Shown in pieces: positions 42,934-55,799 of a DNA stretch of 64,000 nucleotides. The translations under genes were made by a program, and so were the position numbers. The notes under the pieces were generated by a model. The model worked only from the letters and a program-made list of their open reading frames with translations, was not told the DNA's origin and ran no database searches. Source of the DNA: Kalmusia sp. IMI 367209 (Eukaryota; Ascomycota; Dothideomycetes; Pleosporales; Didymosphaeriaceae); NCBI GenBank assembly GCA_027946365.1, contig JAPEUQ010000019.1, positions 248,001 to 312,000 of the forward strand, in the 5' to 3' direction. How positions within the stretch are numbered: position 1 is the stretch's first letter; each line of letters opens with the position of its first letter.

Positions 42934-43966
42934 TGTCAAGACCAAAACATCAAATCGGCGGGGGGGAGTGGGTGAAGGCGCGGTGTTGGTTGTTGAGCGG
43001 CGTACAACGGGGGTGGACCCCAGGAGGCGGCGGGCGTATTAAAGGTGGTCGAGGCGACGCACACCGAGTACGACGAGGCGCGCCAGGCTAGGGAAAGGTA
43101 AACACACGAGGTTATAGGCAGCCGCTGGAGGCAGCGGGGCCAGTGGAGGGACTTAGGAATGAGACGAGCTTGGCTGCTGCTGCTGCTCGGTCGCGCGATG
43201 TAGCTCGAGCCAGCCCTAAACGTAGGCGGGCAGATTGTGGGGAACAAGGATGTTGGGTCGAGCGATGCGACCCGTGGATCAGATCGCTGGGCGCGTATGC
43301 TGTATGGGATCGTTTTCACCACGGCCTAGCTGTTACATGGCAGTCGAAGGCAGAAGTGAGGACGAGGGCGATGGGCACGCTGACAGCGGACTTGCCTAGG
43401 TGATGACTGTGCGAGCGCGCCTTTTTCATTGCTTCACTTGCGCCTGCGCGCGCCCTCGACTGCAACTTGGGCCCAGCGAGCGAGGCTGATGGATCACGTG
43501 TGCGAGTCTTACCTCTTACCCGTACGGTAATCGCCTGGGCATGATGATGCAGCAGCAGCAGCAGCAGCAGCAGGAACCCGCACCGCTGTCCTGCCCAAGT
43601 CCGATGCGTAGCTGCGGCGTGGTTCGCAGCAATGGAGGTACAGAACAGAGCTGTGGTACGCAGAGGTCGGCCTGTAGCTGATCAGATAGCCGCGATCGGG
43701 AATAGAGCATAAGCTGCACCGCCCGCCTACCTGCATTCGGGATGACGATGAAACCAGCATCTCGAGCTCACTAGTCACTAATCCACATGCCCCGAACGCA
43801 CAGCGTGTCTCGCCCTCCACACCCATACCCGTTCCCGGAATGTCTCTTTCCAGCGCCCCGTGAGCAACTGAGTAACCCTTAGACATCGTTTCCGCCTTTT
43901 GCCCGCATCGTTGCCGCCGTGCACCCACCGCGCTCTCTCTTCCGCCGCCCTCCGACCTCCATCACG
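42934..43966. other. Divergent promoter region, GC-rich
   Basis: One kilobase between two start codons. Holds a CAG microsatellite (43549-43573) and several poorly supported frames. No gene called. Confidence 0.45.
43549..43573 (+). repeat. CAG/GCA trinucleotide microsatellite
   Basis: Eight uninterrupted units, in the intergenic region upstream of TVP38. Confidence 0.8.
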
Positions 43967-45277
43967 ATGCCTGTGGAGGAGGACTACGACGCCCGCGCCC
44001 TGGCCTTGCCCTTGGACGACGACGAATCCCCCGAGCGAGCGCCCAGCCCTATCTGGAGCCGCCGTTCAGCTTCATTCCGACAGAACAGACCGCATGACCA
44101 GCGGAATGCGAAGCCCTCGCGGATACGCCAGCTGGTCGACGGCTACAACAAGCTCAATCGGCAATTCATGAGCCGCTATGACAAGCTGTCACCAATCAAG
44201 AAAGCCCTCTTTGTAGTAGGGAGTTTGACGATATTTGTCTTGTCGATATTGTTCTTGGTGTTCAACGAGCGCATCTTCCACAGCCTGCTGCCTCTTGCGA
44301 AGAAATGGAGAGACGTCACAGCAGGATGGATAATACTTTGGGTTTTGATATTCGTTGTATCTTTTCCGCCCCTCATAGGGTATTCAAGCCTCATGACAAT
44401 CGCTGGATTCGTTTACGGCTTTCCAAATGGGTATGTCTCCAGTACCTCCAGTCCCAGGTCAGAAGTTCGGAGGCGATATTGTTTACCCTGGGGTAACTCT
44501 ATCGACCATGATATTCTCACGATTCTACTCTCAGACTGTGCCTCCCGAACGCTCTTCTTTCAAGACTGACACATCTCCAGCTGGTTCATCGCCGCAACCG
44601 CGACAGTCGTCGGCTCGACCGCCTCCTTCATCGCCTCCCGCTCCCTCCTTAAATCTCTCGCCCACCGCCTCGCCACCTCCGACAAGCGCTTCGCTGCCCT
44701 CGCCCTCACTCTAAAATACGACGGCCTGAAACTCCTCATCATGATCCGCCTCTGCCCGCTCCCTTACTCCCTCTGCAACGGCGCCATCGCTACGTTCCCC
44801 ACCGTCTCTGCGCTATCCTACGCCCTCGCCACCGCAATCGTCTCCCCGAAGCTCATGCTGCACATCTTCATCGGAGCGCAGTTAGCGCAGATTGCGGAGG
44901 ATGGCGGGAAAATGGACGCGAAGAGCAAAGCGTTGAGCTATATCAGCATCGCCATTGGGGGGGTTGCCGGAGTGGCAACAGGTTGGTTCATGTACAAGAA
45001 GACGAAGGAGCGGGCAGCGGAGCTGGAGGCCGAAGAACGCGCAGGCATACGCCGCATGAGCATCGAGGATCTGGAGCGGGAGTACGCAGATGACCCCGGG
45101 GCGCTGGAGGCTGCCGAAACGCTCCGCGAAGACGACGACGATATCAGCCTAAGGACGGGCTGGGGCGATGAGTACCACGACGACGTCACTGATGCGGAGG
45201 ACGACGCGTTAGAGATCCCTGATGATCCTTTTGGCGCTGGCGACGCGGATCAGGCCGAGCAAAGGACGAAGAAGTAG
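43967..45277 (+). CDS. TVP38: Golgi membrane protein Tvp38 (VTT/SNARE-associated family)
   Basis: Exons 43967-44430 and 44581-45277 give 386 residues. A charged cytosolic N-terminus is followed by a first span (ALFVVGSLTIFVLSILFLVF), the VTT core (IILWVLIFVVSFPPLIGYSS, then TIAGFVYGFPNGWFIAATAT and ASFIASRSLL, then MIRLCPLPYSLCNGAIATFP) and a last span (YISIAIGGVAGVATGWFMY). An acidic tail with AEDDALEIPDDPFG ends the protein. The paired re-entrant loops GFPNG and RLCPLPY are hallmarks of the family, which acts in vesicle traffic and possibly lipid scrambling. Intron donor GTATGT; the join falls inside the GFVYG-FPNGW core. Confidence 0.87.
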
Positions 45278-46400
45278 AGCTTGTATATACTAGTGTAACA
45301 TATGCTTGTATAAGGACTATAGGCTTGCATTGGCGCTGGTAAGGAACTGGCATGTTCAGGATGACATATAGAGCATATAGTGGCGGGAAGATCCGCTTCG
45401 TATGTACAATAGACGTACGGTACCAAGGCTGTACTCAGTTTCAACACTGTATGTTCACGATGTAATTCAAAGATTATCTGGAGGTGCCAGAGATGCTTTA
45501 TATTGGAGTTCTATAGAATCTACATATCAGACTCGTGTTTGCTCCGAGTTTTTCGTCTCGATACTAACACTTACCTTGGAAATGCTAGTATTTGTGTTTA
45601 ACCTCTCAAGATACCAGTCTTGACAAAAGCTGTTATACTAAACTTACAAATTCCACTCCAACGCTGCCCACATGCTCTCCAAATGGCGCCTACAAGCACA
45701 GATGTACCTTATCCAGATATATGACCTCAACACCCAAGCATCGAAACCGACCTGAAGAACAGACCGTGTCCAATTCCCAGAATTGAATGCTCTCACTAGT
45801 CTATTGGAAAGCCCAACCTCGTAGTCCCATGAATCTGCTCTGTTTGATTTTGGCGACAGTTCTGACAAGACTACGCAGATACCCACGATATAGGAACCAC
45901 AGTCAATAACGACCATACTGCGACGCTGGCGACTATATTCTAGCTCCGGGGGTAACATAATGTAGAATGCTACCGACATAATTGTAGTCAGCACCCCAAG
46001 CATCCTATTCATCTCATCGGCCATAGCGAGCTAGTCTCAGATCTTGGATGATAAGGGAACCGGCGGCTGCTCCAGAAGGTCACGTGTTACACATCACAGC
46101 AATAACGACCAATTGAACAGAGAAACTGAGATTCGCATAGATACAGTTCGAACGCACCCGCTCGCCCCAAATAGATCAGAGGCCCATATCAACAGCTGAA
46201 CAGAAAGAAACTAGTGTGAGCAAAAGGTATTTTGATGTTTCCGAGGGATGAGCCATCTGACCATTTCAAAAGAGATTTCCTATTGAGACAGCTGATGGCG
46301 AGGACGCATCTTCTATTATACATCTAATCTCAGAATCCGATCAGCACTTTTCACCCCGCAAGAACCTGGAAGAGAGAGTACCCACTCCGTAATCCTTCTC
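45278..46400. other. Intergenic, convergent 3' ends, 1.1 kb
   Basis: A minus-strand ATG frame of 126 codons (46024-45644) has one hydrophobic stretch (VLTTIMSVAFYIML) but no other support. The rest shows nothing. Confidence 0.4.
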
Positions 46401-48521
46401 TTATGTGAAGGACTTGGTGAAGCTTGTGGCAACGTCCTTCAGCTTGGACTCCAAATCCTTAGAGAGCGCACCTTCCCGGTCGATCTGGGCAAGGAGATCG
46501 GACTCGTTCGATCGGAGGTGGGCAAGGAAGTCAGCCTCCCACTGGAGGATCTTGCTGACGGGCACGTTATCGAGGATACCGTTGACACCAGAGTAGATCA
46601 AAGGAACCATCTCGTTGACAGCCATGGGCGAGTACTGCTTCTGCTTGAGGAGCTCGGTGAGACGCTCACCACGGTTGAGGGTCTGCTTGGTAGCGGCGTC
46701 CAAATCGGAACCGAACTGGGCGAAAGCTGCGACCTCACGGTACTGAGCCAAGAAGAGCTTGAGCGAACCAGCGACTTGCTTCATGGCCTTGAGCTGGGCA
46801 GCGGAACCGACACGGGACACGGAAAGACCGACGTTAATGGCAGGGCGAATACCCTTGTAGAAGAGCTCGGCCTCCAAGAAGATCTGACCGTCGGTGATGG
46901 AAATGACGTTGGTAGGAATGTAGGCAGACACATCACCACCCTGGGTCTCAATGACGGGAAGGGCAGTGAGGGAACCGCCACCAAGCTTGTTGTTCATCTT
47001 CGCAGCACGCTCGAGCAGACGAGAGTGGAGGTAGAAAACGCTTGAGAGAATGTTAGCAAGAATTTCTTCGAATCGTGAAAAAGTCCAGAAACGTATTGTA
47101 GACTGAGTTACCCCAGGATACACAATACAGTCTCCAAACTTTTCGAATTGTACTTACTCTCCAGGGTAAGCCTCACGCCCGGGAGGGCGGCGGAGGAGGA
47201 GGGACATTTGACGGTAGGCAACGGCCTGTTTGGACAAATCGTCGTAGATGATCAAGGCATGCTTTCCATTGTCCCGGAACCACTCACCCATGGAGCAGCC
47301 AGTGAAAGGAGCAATGTACTGCAATGGCGCGGCCTCAGAGGCAGTAGCAGCAACGATGATGGAGTACTTCATGGCATCGTTCTCCTCAAGGGTCTTGACG
47401 AGCTGAGCGACAGTAGAACGCTTCTGACCAACGGCAACGTAGACGCAGTAAAGCTTCTTGGTCTCGTCGTTGCCGGTGTTCCATCGCTTCTGGTTCAAGA
47501 TGGTGTCAAGAGCGACGGCAGTCTTTCCGGTCTGACGGTCACCAATGATAAGCTCACGCTGTCCACGGCCAATGGGCACCATGGCGTCGACAGACTTGAG
47601 ACCAGTCTGTACGGGCTGGTTGACGGATTGACGGGGCAGGATACCGGGGGCCTTGAGCTGGGCACGGCGCTTCTCGGTGGACTTGATGGGGCCCTTTCCA
47701 TCGATGGGGTTACCGAGAGCATCGACGACACGGCCGAGAAGAGCCTCGCCGACCGGGACATCGACCTATTACTGTTAGCCGTAGGATTCGAAGATGGCGT
47801 AATGATACATACAATCTCTCCCGTACGCTTGACGGTCTCACCCTCCTTGACCAATCGATCGGAACCGAAAAGCACAACACCGACCTGACCGGCTTCCAAG
47901 TTCATGCACATGCCCTTGACACCGGAGGCGAACCTATGTTTCCGTCAGCTTCATGAATGGCTTGGCGTTGCGGGCAGGTGTGAACATACTCGACGAGCTC
48001 CTCGGCCTGGACATTGTTCATGCCGTGCACACGCGCAATACCGTCACTAGACATCCATTGTCAGCCCCCTTCTTCTTATGCGATGGTCGCTACAGCTATT
48101 GTAGCTTGTAGGATGGCATACCCGACGGAGAGAACACGTCCGGTCTCGGCGAGACCGGCCTCCTCCTGCACACCACGAATCCTCTGCTCGAGGATGGAGG
48201 AGACCTCGGTCGGGGAGGCCTTTGCATCGGAGGCATAGCTTCGCACCGCGTTGTTGAAGAGAGGTGTGCGGGCCTGTCGCAGAAAAATTAGTACTCGGTT
48301 CGACGGAAAGCTGCCGGCGAGCCAGCGCGCCCACCCCAATCCATCAACGAAGCTCCACTGAGATGCCAATGGCATCGGAAAACGGTTCCGCGAGCTGTAG
48401 GCGATATCGAGATGGATTGCGAGCGCAATTGCGGTTGGCGATGATGACTTACAGCGGCTCTCTGAGACACAGCAAGGGCCGCAGCCCGGCGGCTCGACTG
48501 GCGGATGGCTCTCGAGAACAT
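46401..48521 (-). CDS. ATP1: Mitochondrial F1-ATP synthase alpha subunit
   Basis: Six exons (48521-48453, 48273-48122, 48046-47990, 47933-47813, 47765-47158, 47040-46401) join in perfect phase to 548 residues. It forms the F1 catalytic head with beta in the mitochondrial matrix. N-terminal import presequence [20 protein letters not shown]; mature start near [13 protein letters not shown]. Landmarks: EERI-type [35 protein letters not shown], Walker [14 protein letters not shown], Walker [19 protein letters not shown], arginine-finger region [16 protein letters not shown]-terminal [13 protein letters not shown]. Codon use is strongly biased to C-ending codons, as expected for a highly expressed gene. 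Antisense frames of 240 codons exist only as shadows of this bias. Confidence 0.96.
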
Positions 48522-49658
48522 TGTGATGACCTCAAGAGGCTATTGAGGTGGATCTGCGATCAATTGCTGATGCAGAAGGAGGATGGGAGCGGAGATGTGT
48601 GGTGGTGGATGAGCTTGATGGAAGGTGCAAGGAGCGTGAAAAGGTAGATGGCGGGCGCTTGGACCTCTTCCGGCTTCCAGCTTGCGACTTGTCCCGACCT
48701 AGCAACCTAGCAACCGCCGCCTCAACTTTACCCTTGTGGAGCCAGACATTGTCGACAATTGCAATTTTTCAGTGTAATACTTGTGAGACAAAGTTTGAGC
48801 TATCCAAATTTCACATATGACGGTCGCGTGTTGAGGCACGGTGTGCACCACTTTAAATCGAAAGGCCTGTTTTGCTCAACGATTTGACTTCATGTAGCGA
48901 TCTCGGAAGTTGACAAGAGATTAACCCATAAGTTTCCATCATAGTTTTCGTTCTTAAAGGGAAGGAAAATTCTCACATGGTGTGTTATCAACCATTTCCA
49001 TCAGCGCGAGTGTTCAAGGATCAGATATACTCCTTACTTCTGTTTAGTAAGGGCGTCAATCCTTTCAGTCCTCTTTCCTTATAACGCCGAGGCATACATC
49101 AATTTATGCATACAGCACACTCTGTATTTCAGTAGGCGACGGCAAGAAGATAGATGCTCAAAGCATCTTAGCGTCGTGGTTCGTTGTACTGAACGATTGT
49201 TTTCCCCTAGCACCTATAATGCAGAGGGTAGGAATGCATGTTTTAATGTCATACTAATCACCAAAAAAGACACGAACATTCGATGGCCCTTTCAGGACAG
49301 GCGATGGGACATAGCACATAGGATAGGAGCATGTATATCCTATGTGAATTCCCGAACATCTTCTAATTAACTATTATGTACACTCGGCATTGCACAGTGG
49401 TATCCTCTTTCTTTCCAGTTACTGTTATCCAGACCAGCTTCTCCACATGAACGAACGATCAAAACGTCCATCTTTCCGTAGGACCCGTATGCTCCTAATC
49501 CACCATCCCTTGAACCTGTTCAATTTGGTTCCTATTGTAACCATTTTCCATGCGCCTGGGATCACAGCCCTCTCGAAGGACAGCCAATCGAGATCTTCGC
49601 ATCCTTAAAGATGTCTTTTCGCCTTTCGACGACTGTCTTGACGATTAACTAAACCTAA
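48522..49658. other. Intergenic, ATP1 promoter and MPO1 3' region
   Basis: 1.1 kb, AT-rich in the middle. No gene, repeat or tRNA recognised. Confidence 0.5.
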
Positions 49659-50410
49659 CTATGAAGACTTCGTTGCAGCGTTCCCATTAGCCGCTTGCTC
49701 TTTCTTTCCCTTAAACTTCCGTATCTCCTCTTCCACGGCCTTGTCTATTCGTTTCTTCAAGTCTGGGCGGTATCCGAGCGCGAATAAGATCTCGAACCAG
49801 ACGAAAAATGGTGCTAGGAAAAGCGCTTGCACCAAATTATCGAGCAGCGCGGGTGCTCTTCCCTCAAATTTGCCATGTCCTATGAACTGTGCAATCCAGG
49901 ATGCAACAAATATTCCCCCGGCCCACTGATTGGCGGCTGCGCCATAGGTTGATGTCAGATGGTTCCCATATGCAGCACCACCAATTATGAGAGGCGCAAG
50001 CATAGCTCCTGCCACAGGTTCCATGAGGATGTATAGCGTCGAGTACAGGACGGCTCCAACGGCGGCGACATTGAGGGGTAGGTGGGGAACAGATAGCCAC
50101 GGGGGTAACGGTGCCGCGGGAGTGTTTGTAAGCTTAGAGAGGTTAAGCATGTCCTTTAAAAATGTAGCACTCAACTTACGAGGACTATGGATGTGAAAAG
50201 GATAGCGGGCACACAGATAATGTGTATGCCGACATTGACCTGGAGACATGCGGTGTGAGCGGAAACGAGCGGTTCGTAGATTGCTTCAGTGACCCTACTG
50301 GATTGTGGTGATAAGCGCCATACTATGCCTTGGTTAGCCTGCAATATAAATGAATACGAGACGGGCTAGTGACGTACGAAGCGCAGCTGCTTCTCGAGAT
50401 TCAATGACAT
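49659..50410 (-). CDS. MPO1: Mpo1-like 2-hydroxy fatty acid dioxygenase (DUF962)
   Basis: Four exons (50410-50378, 50322-50299, 50239-50180, 50132-49659) give 196 residues. Mpo1 is an Fe(II)-dependent ER enzyme that removes one carbon from 2-hydroxy fatty acids made from phytosphingosine. Family marks are the N-terminal MSLNLEKQLRF then YGAYHHNPVNVGIHIICVP (His metal ligands), the span NVAAVGAVLYSTLYILMEP, WAGGIFVASWIAQFIGHGKF with further His, and LDNLVQALFLAPFFVWFEIL. A Lys/Glu-rich tail ends it. Exon 2 is only 24 bases, so automatic gene models are likely to miss it and start at the internal Met near 50148. The true start at 50410 is supported by the conserved His motif spanning exons 2 and 3. 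Confidence 0.87.
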
Positions 50411-51028
50411 GGTGCCGGATGCGGCTCTGCAGGGGTGACAGGTGTTGGCGGGTTACCGGAGTGGCAGCGCTGGCGGCATTTCTTTTGTTGCGACAAAGAA
50501 GTTATTGGGCTGGCACTATGCTCTCTGCCCCTCCCGCAGTGATAGATAGCGGATACAGGATCGCGAGTTGGTGGATGTGACACGACATTGATGGAGCGCT
50601 TGATAGCAGACGTTCTTCACGTGTCGCGGCGAAACAAGGCTCCGATCCGGCTGGGGCCTTGTTCGAGCTTCATCAAATGCACCCATTGTCGACTCAAAGC
50701 TGCACCACCATTGTCGACGAGGCCACGCGCGACCCGCTCGACGGACACTAGGATATCACTACTCGCGCAATTTGGAGGACGCGCGCATGGACTGGGTCTT
50801 TCCTTGATATTGGGGTTGCGACCGTCTCTCTGAGACTTCGCGCGAGCTTCTATTGCTCTTTCACAGGCGCATATAAGAATACATTATTGTCGCTTGAGCT
50901 GGCGCGCCTGCCTTTTTCTCTGGCCCTACGCGCACCTCCCTGTTCAACTGGTCATCGTCGCTTGACATCGCGATAGTTCAACCTACGCCTGCCTCCACCA
51001 GTGCACTCCCGAAGTTGTCGCATTCAAT
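50411..51028. other. Divergent promoter region of MPO1 and RPB7
   Basis: About 620 bases with no supported gene. CT-rich tract near 50900-50990 upstream of RPB7, common in constitutive fungal promoters. Confidence 0.45.
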
Positions 51029-51774
51029 ATGTTCTTTATTAAGGAACTAGAAAAGACGATCACGCTGCACCCGTCCTACTTCGGACCGCTGATTCGCTCG
51101 CACATACATAAGGAGCTTCTTACGAAAGAGGAGGGCTCCAGCACGGGCTCGTTCACCATCGTCTGCATATTGGATTCGTTCGATATCTCCGATGGACAGG
51201 TCGTTCCCGGCTCTGGCGCCGCAGAGTACACGGTGCATTATAAAGCTATTGTTTGGAGACCGTACAAGGGAGAGGTCGTACGTGATGCTCGTGACATTTT
51301 AAGCCTCGCAAGCAGGGCTAATCATTGCTAGATGGACGGCATCGTGACATCTGTCGTCCGCTCCGGTTTCTTCGTCAGTTGTGGTTCTCTGGAGGCATTC
51401 GTGAGCCGCGCGGTACATCTATCCTTGACTATCATGCGATTTTCGTTTGCTAACGTAAGGCAGATGATACCGACTGAGATCAAGTATGATGCCAACGCCA
51501 CGCCACCACATTGGACCGATAACGGTGACCAAGTAATTGAAAAGGGCACCAACATCCGCATCAAGATCAAGGGTGTTCGATCCGAGGTCGACAAAATGTA
51601 CGCCATCGGTACCATGAAAGAGGTATGTTCTCTACCAGTGATGAAAAACAGGACATTTCGGCAGAAGCTGAACCCGACTTTTGTGCACTATGTTATTCTA
51701 GCAAGCGTTCCGTATTTTCTTGGATGTTTCAGCTGACAGCCTGGCAGGACTACCTTGGCCCTCTGCAGTCTTGA
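51029..51774 (+). CDS. RPB7: RNA polymerase II subunit RPB7
   Basis: Four exons (51029-51277, 51332-51412, 51464-51622, 51748-51774) give 171 residues, exactly the family length. Rpb7 pairs with Rpb4 to form the stalk of RNA polymerase II and binds emerging RNA. MFFIKELEKTITLHPSYFGP starts the RNP-like domain, and the OB-fold (S1) domain follows: VHYKAIVWRPYKGEV, MDGIVTSVVRSGFFVSCGSL, FVSRAMIPTEIKYD, IKIKGVRSEVDKMYAIGTMK, DYLGPL. The last exon codes for only eight residues (DYLGPLQS) and would be easy to lose. Divergent from MPO1. Confidence 0.94.
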
Positions 51775-52505
51775 ACATTGGCGTCTCATGATTGCGCTTG
51801 GCAGAATTCACGAGTTTGGCAAAAATGGATCTTCGAAAATTGGAACGGGCTTCATGAAGAAGGCAGGAGTCGCATCAGACTGAATGGTGTGTGCGTGGCG
51901 ACGCTATGGCTTCGCTATGGCTGAAGGATTGCTCGTATATCTCCACAAGAAAGCACACTATACAGTAGTGTCGGACAAAGAAAGCGTGAGCAAGCACCTG
52001 GCTTCTAAAAGATTGTCACCATAATTTGGAGATCGCATACAGGTCTGAGTCTACTCTCACTGCATCAAAACTTCCTGAAGCTTTGTATAGACTTGGGATG
52101 TATCAAGGTAGTGGAGAAGTGAAGCCGATTTCAGACTCCAGATGAGATAGCTAGTGACTTGGCTCTTGGTGTTTTCTCAATGCTGTGCCTAATTCGGGAC
52201 TGAATAGAGATTTTCGATGAATGTTCTTTGTTGGTGGCGTGCCTGTGAAGCTGATGGTAGCCTCATGGCGTGGCTTGCGGTGGGCTTGTTCGTTTCGGAC
52301 ACCTTCGAACTACAAACCTCCGCGTCTCCTCCGCCCCCTCCGCGCCTCGACCTGTAGCCGCCAGCAGTCACCACCCCGGTGTCCGCCCACATTTACCTTC
52401 TTGTGACCACTTCGCAGCTTTCGCTTTGAAGTTTTGAACCATAGTTTCTTGTTGACTATTTATAATGACCCTACGGTGAACCATCGCTTCAAGAGAACCG
52501 CCGCG
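51775..52505. other. Intergenic, RPB7 3' end and dapB promoter
   Basis: About 730 bases, no supported gene. Confidence 0.5.
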
Positions 52506-55335
52506 ATGAGCCCTCGAGAGCGCGCCGTGAACGACGAGGAGACGGAGCCTCTTACTCGCGCCGAAACTTCGTCGCGCAACTCAGCAGAAGGATCGCGTAG
52601 CTCTATATCCTCCATCTCTACAACGTCGCTTGTGCTGGAACACATACACGACGTGGCGAACGGTGCATCACATGCGAAGTATGGGGAGAAGTACAGAGAC
52701 GACGGCAATGCGGACCTTGCCCCCCAGCGCGAACGTTTCGATATCGAGGACGGTCGATCACAAGCTCTGAAGCCTGTAGACAAAAAAGCGCGACGGCTGC
52801 TTTGGATCATTGGCACGATTTGTGTAGCCGGGTGGGCGCTGGCATTGTTCTCATTCCTCTCTACAGGCAGCTACAAACACGTCTCGACCCGGCCCCACGA
52901 TCCGCTCGCGACTTCAACAAAAGGCTCAGGAAAGAAAGTCACTCTGGACAGTGTACTGGCTGGTCAATGGTACGCGACAAGACAAAGCGTGTCCTGGATC
53001 GCTGGTCCCACCGGGGAGGATGGGCTGCTACTCGAGAGAGGCGTGTCCCAAGGCGGATATCTGGTGGTAGAGAACGTGAGGGACCAAGGCACGGCGCAGG
53101 TTGCCGAAAGCAGGACATTGCTTATGAAGGACCGCAACTTCAAAGTCAATGGAGAACTTATTTATCCAAGCAACTTCTGGCCAAGTAAGGACTTTAAGAA
53201 GGTGCTCATCATTACGGATGAACAGAGAAATTGGAGACACTCATTTACTGGGAGATACTACATCTTCGATGTAGCGACTCAAACCGGCGAGCCTTTAGAT
53301 CCAGCTGATCCTAAAGGCATCATTCAACTAGCGTCATGGTCGCCACAATCCGATGCGGTGGTGTTCACGAGAGGCAACAACATGTATCTCCGCAAACTCG
53401 ATTCCGATAAAGTTATACCCATAACAAAAGATGGAGGTACTGAATTATTCTATGGTGTTCCGGATTGGGTATACGAAGAGGAAGTATTCGCAGGAAACAG
53501 CGCAACCTGGTGGTCAGAGGACGGGAAATACATTGCGTTTCTTCGCACCGACGAGTCTACCGTGCCGACATTCCCCGTTCAGTATTTCGTCTCACGACCG
53601 AGTGGATCTAAGCCCAAGCCTGGGGAAGAAAACTATCCTGAGGTCCGGGATATCAAGTATCCCAAAGCAGGCGCACCTAATCCGGTTGTGGACCTGCAAT
53701 TCTACGATGTGGAGAAGGGTGAAGTCTTCAGTGTCACAATTGAAAACGACTTTGCCGATCACGATCGACTCATCACCGAGATCGTTTGGGCGGGCAAGAG
53801 CAAGCAAGTTCTTGTTCGAGAAACTAACCGAGAGAGTGATGTCCTCAAGATCATATTGATGGATGTTGAAAAGCGAACAGGCAAGACGGTGAGGACTGAC
53901 AACGTCCAAGCTTTGGATGGCGGATGGATGGAGGTGTCTCACACCACTACCTTTGTACCGTCCGATTCCCAGAATGGTCGCGAACAAGATGGATATATTG
54001 ATACTGTCATCCACGAGGGGTACGATCATATTGGATATTTCACTCCGCTCGACAACCCTGACCCAATTCTCCTTACGCAGGGCGAGTGGGAGGTCGTGGA
54101 TGCGCCATCCCGGGTCGACCTCAAGAACAACCTCGTCTACTACATCTCCACGGAAAAAGGCTCAATGGAACGACACCCTTATGTTGTAAAACTTGACGGC
54201 ACAGGCAAGAGGGAGGTCATGAGTGGAGCTGCCGCTGGATTTTATGACGCTTCTTTCTCAACAGGAGGAAGCTATGCACTGATTACCTACGACGGACCTG
54301 GTATCCCTTGGCAAAAGATTATTAGTACACAATCTAGCTCCTCTAAGTTTGAGAAAACTATCGAGGAGAACAAGAACTTGGAGAAATTCACCAGGCAGCA
54401 TGAGCTCCCTATCCTCAATTACCAAACGGTAGACGTCGATGGCTTCAAGCTCAATGTGGTTGAACGTCGCCCCCCTCACTTCAACGAGAAGCGGAAGTAC
54501 CCTGTGCTCTTTTTCCAATACAGCGGACCTGGCTCGCAAGAAGTAAACAAGAAGTTCAAGGTTGACTTCCAATCTTATGTTGCCTCTAGCCTTGGATACA
54601 TCGTAGTTACAGTTGATGGACGCGGAACAGGCTATCTAGGTCGCAAACTACGTTGCATTACCCGAGGTAACATCGGAGGGTATGAGGCACACGATCAGAT
54701 TGCCGTAGCCAAGATGTGGGCAAAAAAGAAGTACGTTGATGAGGAGAGGATCGCAATCTGGGGCTGGAGTTATGGAGGGTTCACGACGCTCAAGACATTG
54801 GAGACGGATGCCGGTCAGACCTTCAAATATGGCATGGCTGTCGCTCCTGTCACAGACTGGAGATTCTACGGTAAGCACACTCAAAGCGCACGTTCTCAAT
54901 TACTCCGCTTACTTTTCTAGATTCTATTTACACGGAGCGCTACATGCATACGCCGCAGAAAAACCCAGGAGGCTACGACAACACCAGCATCCACGACGTC
55001 GAGGCCCTATCGAAAAACATCCGGTTCTTGGTCATGCACGGCATTGCCGACGACAATGTGCACATGCAAAATACGGCCACTCTTCTTGATAAGCTAGATC
55101 TTGCGGGCGTAGAGAATTACGACGTGCATTTCTTCCCGGACTCGGATCATAGCATCTACTTTCATAACGCGAACAAGATCGTCTACGACAGTAAGTATCT
55201 ATAGATATTCTTCAAAAGAGCATTTTGCTAATACCTTCCCAAGAACTCAGCTCATGGCTCATCAACGCGTTCAATGGCGAGTGGATTAGGATACAGAATG
55301 CTGTCCCGAAAGCGCAGATTGAAGGCCGTTTATAA
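52506..55335 (+). CDS. dapB: Dipeptidyl aminopeptidase B (vacuolar type II membrane DPP IV family)
   Basis: Exons 52506-54870, 54921-55190 and 55244-55335 give 908 residues. It cuts dipeptides from N-termini with Pro or Ala in second place, on the vacuolar membrane. Short cytosolic tail, one signal-anchor span ([20 protein letters not shown]), a beta-propeller ([33 protein letters not shown]) and a C-terminal hydrolase. Nucleophile motif GWSYGGF, catalytic Asp in HGIADDNVH, His in PDSDHSI. The Glu pair of the double-Glu motif is present in [11 protein letters not shown] 52506 was chosen over an upstream TTG because [18 protein letters not shown] is the usual N-terminus of fungal homologues. 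Join at 54870 restores DSIYTERYM, at 55190 [10 protein letters not shown]. Confidence 0.93.
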
Positions 55336-55799
55336 CCCGAGTAGCATGTGCTCACACAGCGGGAATCATGGGAATACTGAAGACGTATGGCGTTCAATGG
55401 AGTTTAGGCACGCAACGTCGCGCATTTGTATCAACATAGGATGGAGTTCCTGGGTTTAATCATAATAGACTACCTATTGTTCTACAACATCATAACCAAC
55501 CTTTACAGATCCTCATTTGCATTGTATGACTAACGATATTTTCGTCTACCAAACATCCGTAGACATCTATCTCAGTCGTGTATTTTCTGTTACCATCGTA
55601 TGATGCTCTCGTTACACATCGTAGCGCGTTGTGGCGCCCCGCAATCTGATATGACCACGCCATGACCTCATCAAGCTTTGCAGCTCCATTAAAACCGTCA
55701 AACTTCAACCCTCTTTTCTTCCCCAACAATTCTTGCACAACCCAGTACATACCTTCAAATCTCTCTGTATCCCTTTCTACAGCTTCAATTACCGCAAAC
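55336..55799. other. Short intergenic and promoter region
   Basis: 464 bases between dapB and the NAD(P)HX dehydratase gene on the same strand. A minus-strand frame of 114 codons covers 55834-55490 but begins with TTG and overlaps the next gene, so I reject it. Confidence 0.5.

Noticed and set aside
45644..46024. 126-codon minus-strand ATG frame with one hydrophobic segment
   Set aside because: No second line of support. RNA evidence could revive it.
46518..47888. Plus-strand frames of 175 and 246 codons
   Set aside because: Both are shadows of ATP1, whose C-ending codon bias keeps the antisense frame open.
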